This document shows, one piece after another, positions 1 to 6,100 of a stretch of DNA of 6,391 nucleotides. Origin of the DNA: an uncultured Bacteroidota bacterium (GTDB taxonomy: Bacteria > Bacteroidota > Bacteroidia > Chitinophagales > Chitinophagaceae). Every line of letters starts with the position of its first letter. Position 1 is the stretch's first letter. Location of the stretch: positions 1-6,391 of the forward strand of contig CAINOM010000546.1 in NCBI GenBank assembly GCA_903851455.1, given 5' to 3'. The position numbers and the translations under genes were made by a program. The notes beneath the pieces are model-generated. The model was not told the DNA's origin. It did no database searches and worked only from the letters and a program-made list of their open reading frames with translations.

Positions 1-2858
1 ATGCTACAGCTGGCGGAACATGGAGCATTTCTCTTGCGGGCGGAATAGCTTCGATAGGCAGCGCCAGCGGAATTGTGACAGCGATAGGCGCAGGTACTAC
101 GCTGGTTACTTACACGCTCTCAACCGGGTGCATTGCGACAGTCACGGAAAATATACTGGCCACGCCTTTTGCAATTACAGGGACCATGACGGTGTGTACC
201 AGCCTTACAACAGCATTGAGTGATGCATTGGCGGGAGGGTCATGGAGCAGCACTTATGCCTCAGTGGCTACGATCGGCGGTACTACGGGAATAGTGTCCG
301 GAATTTCTGCCGGTACCAGCATCATCAGTTATGCGCTTGGTTCAGGTTGTTTTGCTACTGCTGTTGTTACCGTAAATCCGCTACCTTCGGCAATTTCGGG
401 TCCATCGGTTATTTGTACCGGGGTCAGTTATAGTTTGACTGATCCGACATCGGGTGGACACTGGAGCTCAGGAGCTGCGGGTACAGCGAGTGTTAATTCT
501 GTTACGGGTTTGCTGGCTGGCATAAGCACAGGGACTACGATCATTACCTATACGTTGCCGACAAGCTGTATTGCAACAATGGGGGTTACCGTCAACCCAT
601 CGCCAGTAGCTATTACCGGAACAATGCATGTGTGTGCAGGGTTCGGTACAACATTGACTGATGGCTCTGCAGGAGGAACATGGAGCAGCAGTAATACTGC
701 AATTGCGGTCGTGGGTTCGGTCACCGGGGCGGTAAGCGGTGTGTCCGCCGGTGTTGCAGTGATCACGTATACGCTGCCATCCGGTTGTATAGCTATTGCA
801 AATTATACTGTTAATCCGTTGCCATCTGTAATAGCCGGCAACAGGAGCATTTGTCTCACGTCCACATCCGCATTCAACGATACGTTAACGGGTGGCACAT
901 GGACCATAGCTCCAGTAGCTGTAGCAACAATAGGTGCATCCTCTGGTATTGCAACCGGTGTGTCGCTGGGTACTGCGGTTATCACCTACAGTTTACCGAC
1001 GGGTTGCACCACCTCAGCGATCGTTACTGTTAATCCATACCCGGTCGCAATAGTTGGCGCATCGCTGCTCTGCCAGGGTCATTCTATCACGTTAAGTGAT
1101 GCTTCGTCTGGCGGTACATGGAGCAGCAGCAATCTGGCGATAGCAACTGTAGGCACGACCACCGGCGTGGTAACAGGCGTTTCGGGCGGCTCAGCTAAGA
1201 TCACTTATACGATGTCTACCGGCTGCTTTGTTATGAAATCAGTCACAGTTAATCCGCTTTATCCTATCTCAGGTACTACAGGATTGTGCGAGGGATCGGC
1301 CTATGTATTCAGTGATCTTGCGCCAGGCGGCACATGGAGCAGCGGTACAACTACTGTTGTGAGCATCGGGTCCGGAACTGGGCACGCCACCGCTATTGCT
1401 TCCGGTATAACGCTTATTTCTTATTCGCTGCCCAGCGGCTGCAGTACATCGGTGATCGTGACTGTGAATGTGTTACCTGCCGCGTTTGATGTAGCCGGCG
1501 GGGGAAGCTATTGTGCGGGCGGGACTGGCCTCGATATTGAACTCAATGGTTCAGAGAGTGGTGTGAACTACTTTCTTTATAACGGTACTTCTCTTGTTAC
1601 TACACAACCCGGTACAGGAGCAGCGCTTTTTTACGGACCATACACTGCCGTGGGCACTTATACTGTGTTCGCGATCAACAGTACCACTGGCTGTACCCAG
1701 AATATGACGGATTCGGCAGTTATCATTATTACACCTATATCCGCGCCATCGGTCACGGTAACTACCACGATAGGAGATACGGTTTGTGAGGGCGCGAGTG
1801 CTACATTTAAGGCCTTATCGCTTTTTGGGGGCAGTTCACCAACGTATCATTGGTATGTAAATGGTTTCAGCGCGGTTACTACTGGGCCAGACAGTGAGTA
1901 TACTTATGCACCACTGAATGGCGATGTGGTATCTGTGACCATGACCAGTTCGTCGCCATGCGTAATGCCGTCGGGCGCCACGGCTTCTTTTACAGTAACA
2001 ACCACGCCTGATCTCACGCCTTCTGTGAGTATTTCCATCAGCCCGGGAGATTCTGTGTGTGCCACATTCTCCGCCACCATCATTCCTGATCCCGTGAACG
2101 GCGGCACACTGCCAACGTATAGGTGGGTGAAGAATGGTATCAGTGCAGGGTGGGGAAGTACATATACTTATGTTCCTTCAAACGGGGACAATATTTTCTG
2201 CGTTATCCACAGCAATTACAATTGTCTTGTTGTTGATACTGCATACAGCACGAATAATATAAATATTACCGTTGTTCCATTGCTTACCCCCGCAGTAACC
2301 GTAACTGCTCATCCGGGAGTGACGCTAACGCCCGGACAAACCGACACACTCGTCGCTACAGTTAGCAGCGGGGGAGCGGGCCTTACTTATCAATGGATGA
2401 TAAATGGATCAGCAGTTCCGGGCGCTACAACAGATACATTTATCAGCAGCAGTTTTGCAAATGATGATACCGTGACCTGTGTTACGTCTGGTGGCAGCTA
2501 TTGCGGAGTGGTTTCGGGCACAGGAAAAGTAATTATTCTTGTAAACGACCTGGCAATACAGCAGACATCAGGTGGTGCTGGAAACTTCCGCCTTATTCCT
2601 AATCCTAATAATGGAACCTTCTCTGTTTTGGGGAATGGAATGGTTACGGGTGCCTGGTACACCATTGAAATAACCGACATGCTTGGGCAGATCGTGTATA
2701 AAAGACATGTACATGCCGCGAACGCCGATATCGATGAGCAGGTAGCATTAGGCAATTCTGTTGCAAATGGCATGTACCTGCTTCATCTTTCTTCTGACGA
2801 CAGTTCCGGAGCAAACGGAACAGTAAATGCGATCTTCCATTTCGTAGTAGGTAAGTGA
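1..2858 (+). CDS. Large T9SS-secreted surface protein with BIG2-like and Ig-like repeats (5'-truncated)
   Basis: The frame is open to the left edge. The first full codon is at 3 and 951 residues are visible before the TGA at 2856-2858; the true start and signal peptide lie outside. A GTG at 75 is not the start, because codons 3-74 already encode the middle of a repeat (AGGTWS...). Modules in order: one partial and six full ~73-residue BIG2-like repeats (3-1484), a GGGSYCAGGTG Ig-like module (about 1485-1733), three ~90-residue Ig-like modules (about 1743-2543), a short linker, and a type A T9SS sorting domain (about 2571-2855). The protein is rich in Thr, Ser, Gly and Val and poor in charge, as expected for an extracellular stalk or adhesin. 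In this family the C-terminal domain directs export across the outer membrane and is usually cleaved by a PorU-type sortase on attachment to the surface. An adhesive role is inferred; no catalytic domain is visible. The next gene on the same strand is a second repeat-rich surface protein. Confidence 0.93.
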   Translation, partial: ATAGGTWSISLAGGIASIGSASGIVTAIGAGTTLVTYTLSTGCIATVTENILATPFAITGTMTVCTSLTTALSDALAGGSWSSTYASVATIGGTTGIVSGISAGTSIISYALGSGCFATAVVTVNPLPSAISGPSVICTGVSYSLTDPTSGGHWSSGAAGTASVNSVTGLLAGISTGTTIITYTLPTSCIATMGVTVNPSPVAITGTMHVCAGFGTTLTDGSAGGTWSSSNTAIAVVGSVTGAVSGVSAGVAVITYTLPSGCIAIANYTVNPLPSVIAGNRSICLTSTSAFNDTLTGGTWTIAPVAVATIGASSGIATGVSLGTAVITYSLPTGCTTSAIVTVNPYPVAIVGASLLCQGHSITLSDASSGGTWSSSNLAIATVGTTTGVVTGVSGGSAKITYTMSTGCFVMKSVTVNPLYPISGTTGLCEGSAYVFSDLAPGGTWSSGTTTVVSIGSGTGHATAIASGITLISYSLPSGCSTSVIVTVNVLPAAFDVAGGGSYCAGGTGLDIELNGSESGVNYFLYNGTSLVTTQPGTGAALFYGPYTAVGTYTVFAINSTTGCTQNMTDSAVIIITPISAPSVTVTTTIGDTVCEGASATFKALSLFGGSSPTYHWYVNGFSAVTTGPDSEYTYAPLNGDVVSVTMTSSSPCVMPSGATASFTVTTTPDLTPSVSISISPGDSVCATFSATIIPDPVNGGTLPTYRWVKNGISAGWGSTYTYVPSNGDNIFCVIHSNYNCLVVDTAYSTNNINITVVPLLTPAVTVTAHPGVTLTPGQTDTLVATVSSGGAGLTYQWMINGSAVPGATTDTFISSSFANDDTVTCVTSGGSYCGVVSGTGKVIILVNDLAIQQTSGGAGNFRLIPNPNNGTFSVLGNGMVTGAWYTIEITDMLGQIVYKRHVHAANADIDEQVALGNSVANGMYLLHLSSDDSSGANGTVNAIFHFVVGK
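3..1484 (+). repeat. Array of ~73-residue (219 bp) BIG2-like Ig repeats, one partial plus six complete
   Basis: Units begin at about 174, 393, 612, 831, 1050 and 1266, with a partial unit before 174. Each follows the bacterial Ig-like group 2 pattern: GGTWSSSN, then A.VG, TG.VSGVSAGTA.ITYTLP.GC and VTVNPLP. Cysteine codons fall at 195/348, 414/567, 633/786, 852/1005, 1071/1224 and 1287/1440, so the two cysteines in each unit are always 51 residues apart. The unit length is exactly 219 bp until the last junction (216 bp, one residue lost before ISGTTG). An Asp sits at the same place in every unit (222, 441, 660, 879, 1098, 1314). The units match well as protein but are diverged as DNA. The likely role is a rigid extracellular stalk of beta-sandwich domains, each possibly closed by a disulfide (inference). 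Confidence 0.88.
1485..1733 (+). other. Single Ig-like module of the 'GGGSYCAGGTG' type
   Basis: This stretch of about 83 residues breaks the BIG2-like periodicity. It opens with VAGGGSYCAGGTGLDIELNG, continues with NYFLYNG and a GTGAALFYGPYTAVGTYTVFA segment, and ends near a second Cys in TTGC followed by SAVIIITP. Modules with this YC-GG-G...GtYTV...C layout are familiar in large repeat-rich secreted proteins of Bacteroidota, where they sit between other Ig-like domains. No ligand is known to me. The cysteines at 1512 and 1692 are a plausible disulfide pair. Boundaries are approximate. Confidence 0.65.
1743..2543 (+). repeat. Three ~90-residue Ig-like/PKD-like modules
   Basis: Units start at about 1743, 2013 and 2283. 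Each begins with a (L)TP-V-V motif and a G-D/Q-(T/S) turn, then has a core Y.W..NG (YHWYVNG, YRWVKNG, YQWMING), a NGD/NDD-V turn and a strand carrying a Cys. The third unit lacks the first Cys seen in the other two (DTVCEG and DSVCAT versus a LTPGQTDTL segment) but keeps one in TVTCV and another in SYCG. The layout is that of the Ig-like modules commonly placed just before T9SS C-terminal domains in Bacteroidota. They probably act as spacers that hold the upstream array away from the membrane. Confidence 0.75.
2571..2855 (+). other. Type A T9SS C-terminal sorting domain (Por secretion system)
   Basis: The last ~95 residues carry the hallmarks of the family: a PNPNNGTFSV opening, IEITDMLGQIVYKR in the middle, a NGMYLLHL strand, and a final FHFVVGK strand with a C-terminal Lys. 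In known T9SS cargo this domain is recognised by the outer-membrane translocon. It is usually removed by a PorU-like sortase, which joins the mature protein to anionic lipopolysaccharide. The domain ends exactly at the stop codon, so the 3' end of this gene is intact. Confidence 0.93.
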
Positions 2859-2860
2859 CC

Positions 2861-2885
2861 GGTGCGCATTACCAGTGCGCATTTT
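2861..2885 (+). terminator. Candidate weak intrinsic terminator after the first gene
   Basis: Two copies of the self-complementary hexamer TGCGCA (2863-2868 and 2876-2881) flank a 7-base loop and can form a 6-bp, mostly GC stem. Two outer G.T wobbles may extend it (2861-2862 with 2882-2883). Four T residues follow at 2882-2885. It begins 4 bases after the stop codon. The stem and the T-run are both short, so termination would be weak or might need Rho. Confidence 0.4.
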
Positions 2886-2925
2886 ACACAGTAAATGTTA
2901 TTGATTTGTAAACCAGCGTTAATAA

Positions 2926-2971
2926 CAGGTGTAACCCATACACTTTTTAAAAAAAAGTTGGGGTGTACCTG
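2926..2971. repeat. 46-base imperfect inverted repeat in the intergenic gap
   Basis: Outer arms CAGGT (2926-2930) and ACCTG (2967-2971) are perfectly complementary. They continue through two wobble pairs and one bulged A to ACCC (2934-2937) against GGGT (2961-2964). After a small internal loop, ACTTTTT (2942-2948) pairs perfectly with AAAAAGT (2952-2958) around a 3-A loop. No T-run follows on either strand, so it does not look like a standard terminator. It could be a dyad for a DNA-binding protein, a structured leader element if transcription starts upstream, or chance in AT-rich sequence. Confidence 0.45.
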
Positions 2972-3001
2972 TGATATACTGACGTTAATTGAGTATTTTT
3001 C
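2970..3001 (+). promoter_or_regulatory. Weak candidate Bacteroidota-type promoter for the second gene
   Basis: The Bacteroidota sigma factor prefers TTTG at -33 and TAnnTTTG at -7, with about 19-21 bases between. Here TGTG (2970-2973, one mismatch) is followed after 20 bases by TATTTTTC (2994-3001, one mismatch). Initiation would fall around 3006-3010, leaving a leader of about 20 bases before the ATG at 3028. Two mismatches in AT-rich DNA make this a tentative call. The outer end of the upstream inverted repeat overlaps the -33 element, which would suit an operator if both are real. Confidence 0.2.
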
Positions 3002-3027
3002 GCCATTATTTCATAAACTATATTGAT

Positions 3028-3153
3028 ATGAGATCAGGATTTTTTTACCTATTACCGGCGGATAACAAACATAAGGTTAATAAGTTCCGACTGTCGGGAA
3101 TGCTTCTTTTGGTGTTTGTGTTGCTGTTTGGCAGTGGAACAAGTGCGTATGCG
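3028..3153 (+). other. Sec signal peptide
   Basis: The first 42 residues have a long n-region ending in KHKVNKFR, a hydrophobic core LLLVFVLLF, and a small-residue cleavage motif AYA before TAPFF. Predicted cleavage follows Ala42. The n-region of about 21-24 residues is longer than usual, which leaves some doubt about the exact start codon. It directs the protein across the inner membrane, ahead of the expected T9SS outer-membrane step. Confidence 0.85.
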
Positions 3154-6100
3154 ACGGCGCCGTTTTTCGTGAATGGTTCTACGCAGTATCTGACTGTGTG
3201 TGCCGGTGATACGGTGAACATAGATTACCTCCTTACGGTGACTGATCCGGATGCAGCGCAAACAGAAACATGGTCTGTGTCTTCAAATCCATTTAATGGT
3301 GCAGTTATGGGTTTGCCTACCTCTCAGCCATCCGGTATAGCTGTTAGCCCTACCGGTGTATTGTATGTTGCGGACACCGGTGCCGGGATCACCAATGATT
3401 TTATCATGATAGCTGTAAGTGACGGTGGTGACCCTGTAAACGTGACTATTTTGGTGACGGTTACACAGCGTCCGTCGATCACACTAGGCCCTAACCCGGC
3501 TGTATGTGCAGGCGATACTGCCGTTTTACTGACTTATACAGGACTGGCGAATGTTGGTCCGGACACTTTTACCGTTACCGAGGCCGGTGTGACTTCATGG
3601 ACCGTGCCTCCGGGCGTAGACAGCGTGCACTTTGATGTGCAGGGCGCCCGCGGCGGAAGGCAGAATGCAACTCCCCCTCCATATTTTCCCGGCCTTGGCG
3701 GCCGTGTTCAGGGTACGCTTATGGTAAGCCCGGGTCAGTCATTAGACCTTTACGTAGGTGGTGTTGGCGCCGATGGCTCCGCTGGCGGAGCGGCTGGCGG
3801 CTTTAATGGCGGCGGCGCAAGCTCGTTTTATGTTTATGGAAGCGGCGGCGGCGGCGGCGGCGCGTCAGATATAATGAGTGCAGGTACACCGTTGGTAGTT
3901 GCCGGCGGTGGCGGCGGTGATGGCTGGGATTCAACGGGTACACGTGCCGGTGGCAGCGGCGGCGGACTTACAGGCGGCAATAGTGCGATCAATGGCGGCG
4001 GTTCTGCCTCTGATTATGCAGCAGGCGGTTCGCAGATAGCCGGCGGTGCAGGCGCTACTTATCCTGGCTGGCCTGCAGGTATGGATGGCTCGCAATACCA
4101 GGGCGGTGATGGCAGCAACCTGGGTATTTCCGGTGGCGGCGGTGGCGGCTACTACGGTGGCGGCGGCGGCGTATGGACTGGCGGCGGTGGCGGCTCTTCT
4201 TATACCGACCCTACCTTGGTTACATCGTTTACACATACAAGTGGCTACGATACCAGCAATGGCAACATCACCCTGACTTATGTAATACCCGGCACCTACA
4301 CTATTGTATGGAGCGATGCGGCACATACTGCGGGATTTGCAGATATTGCTTCTACTCCTTTACCCGCATCGCCATTCAAGCTGACTGTTCCTGCGGGAGC
4401 ACCACCTGCGGTATATACCGTTACACTCACAGTGAGCTCAACCGTATGTATGAGCGCAGTAAATGCTTTTAGCGTAACCGTCAATGCAATACCAAGCGTA
4501 AACGTGGTTCCTAGCCAAATTTTGTGTAACGGGGATTCTACAATAGATATAGGTTTCCTTGGTGGTCCGGGTGCACCAACTTATAACTGGGTGAACAACA
4601 ATCCGGCTATCGGTCTTGATGTAATAGGAACCGGTCACATCGCTAAGTTTTTGCCGATCAACCCCTTCCCGTACAGCGACACCGCCATTATTACTGTAAC
4701 GCCAACTGAAAATGGCTGTATCGGTGTTTCTCAGAGTTTTTATATTATCGATAATCCAATTCCTGTTCTAAACAGTACACTTACTCCGCCGGCTATTTGC
4801 GACAGCACGTTGTTTAGCTATACGCCCACGAGCGCTACAGTAGGTACTGCATACGCCTGGAGCCGTGCTACTACAGCAGGTATAACCAATACGGGGACAA
4901 GCGGTGGTGGAGATATCAGCGAAACGTTGAATAATAACACGAACGCGGCCGTACCAGTTGTGTACGAGTACATCCTGAATTATAAAGGTTGCATGGATAC
5001 ACAGAACGTTACCGTAAATGTATATCCTCATCCAATATTGACCAGCACACAAACGCCCGCACCAATATGCAGCGGGACAACATTCGATTACACACCTCAG
5101 TCTAATGTCGAGTCAACTGGCTTTGCATGGAGCAGGGAATCAATACCTGGTATCAGCAATGCTACTGCGAGTGGTGCAGGAAATCCTGATGAGACACTTA
5201 CGGATACAACAGCCTCGCCTGTTGTAGTTGATTACGTATATACGCTCACGTACACTGGTAGTACCTGTAGCTATACACAGGATGTGATGGTAACGGTAAA
5301 TCCGACACCAATGTTGAATACGCCGCTTATCGCAGGTGCAAACTGTACGAATGATACATTTAATTATTTACCGGGAAGTAATACCGTGGGTACTGCATTC
5401 ACCTGGACGCGTGATACAACAACCGGGCTGACGAATAGCCCTGCTAGCGATAGCGGCATTATTCATGAACTACTGGTAAATCAGGGATATGATCCGGTGA
5501 TCGTTATTTACACCTATTCGCTTACTGCTAACGGCTGTACGAACAGGCAGAATGTAATGGATACAGTGAAGCCTACACCAATACTGAGCAGCACGCTAAC
5601 GCCTGACTCCATATGTAACAATACGCTCTTTACTTATGTTGCTGCGAGTCTTACTGCCGGTACCACATTCGCATGGGTACGTGATACCGCAATTGGCATT
5701 ACCAACTCGCCTGATTCTGCGGCAACTGCTATAGTGAATGAAATACTCATCAATGGCACAACCGGTATTGTTCCGGTGATCTACAAGTTCACACTTACGG
5801 CAGAAGGTTGTTCCAACACTCAGAATGTGACGGTTAAAGTAAACCCGACCCCGGTGCTGAACAATAACCCATCGGTGGCTACCATATGTGATAATACATT
5901 CTTCGATTATACTCCGGCCAGCTCAACCAGCGGATCGACATATACGTGGACACGTGTTTATGTGCCCGGCGTCACCAACCTGACTACCACAAGCACCGGC
6001 ACAACAGGAATAATACACGACTCACTCAATAACACCACTTATGTAAATGTGGATGTTACCTATTCTTACGTAATAACTGCCAATGGCTGTACCAATACAG

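Larger units (their letters stand above)
3469..4482 (+). other. Ig-like domain apparently split by an inserted glycine-rich domain
   Basis: Two fragments look like halves of one common Bacteroidota Ig-like module. The front half (3469-3570) reads RPSITLGPNPAVCAGDT followed by a LTYTG strand. The back half (4291-4482) reads GTYTIVWSDAAHTAGF, then LPASPFKLTVPAGAPP and a TVTLTVSS strand with a Cys at 4447. In uninterrupted relatives, as I recall them, the CAG-T...YT segment runs almost directly into YSI-W/F-AAA-AGF...LPASPI..TVP. Here about 240 residues separate them. The two halves total about 98 residues, near the usual module size. The nesting is inference from remembered family patterns. Confidence 0.55.

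Noticed and set aside
75..77. GTG as the start codon of the first gene
   Set aside because: The frame is open to the left edge, and codons 3-74 encode residues that fit the middle of the preceding repeat. The gene simply begins outside the window.
548..985. Open frames on the minus strand across the repeats (548-766 and 803-985)
   Set aside because: They lie antisense to the BIG2-like array and resemble each other only because the repeats recur every 219 bases. They show no independent domain or start signal.
3..1484. CRISPR-like regular spacing
   Set aside because: The 219-bp periodicity is coding, the DNA units are diverged, and there are no short identical repeats with unique spacers.
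1904..2773. Minus-strand open frames at 1904-2107 and 2498-2773
   Set aside because: Both lie antisense to well-supported Ig-like modules and the T9SS domain. They have no recognisable protein features.
2901..2908. TTGATTTG as a -7 promoter element
   Set aside because: It has one mismatch to TAnnTTTG but no TTTG-like element 19-21 bases upstream, and it would place the long dyad in the leader. It is weaker than the 2970-3001 candidate.
2859..3027. The two genes as one gene broken by a stop or frameshift
   Set aside because: The first ends in a complete T9SS sorting domain and the second begins with a signal peptide, so they are separate intact ends of two genes.
3640..4200. RTX calcium-binding nonapeptides or collagen-like repeat
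   Set aside because: Isolated GGDG-type motifs occur, but there is no run of GGxGxDxxx nonapeptides and no Gly every third residue. The order of motifs fits the Gly_rich family better.
3931..4326. Minus-strand open frame of 131 codons, and the + strand frame at 4046-4276
   Set aside because: The GGC/GGT-rich coding strand gives few stops in other frames, producing Ala- and Thr-rich low-complexity shadows. The frame starting at 3028 carries a coherent domain here.
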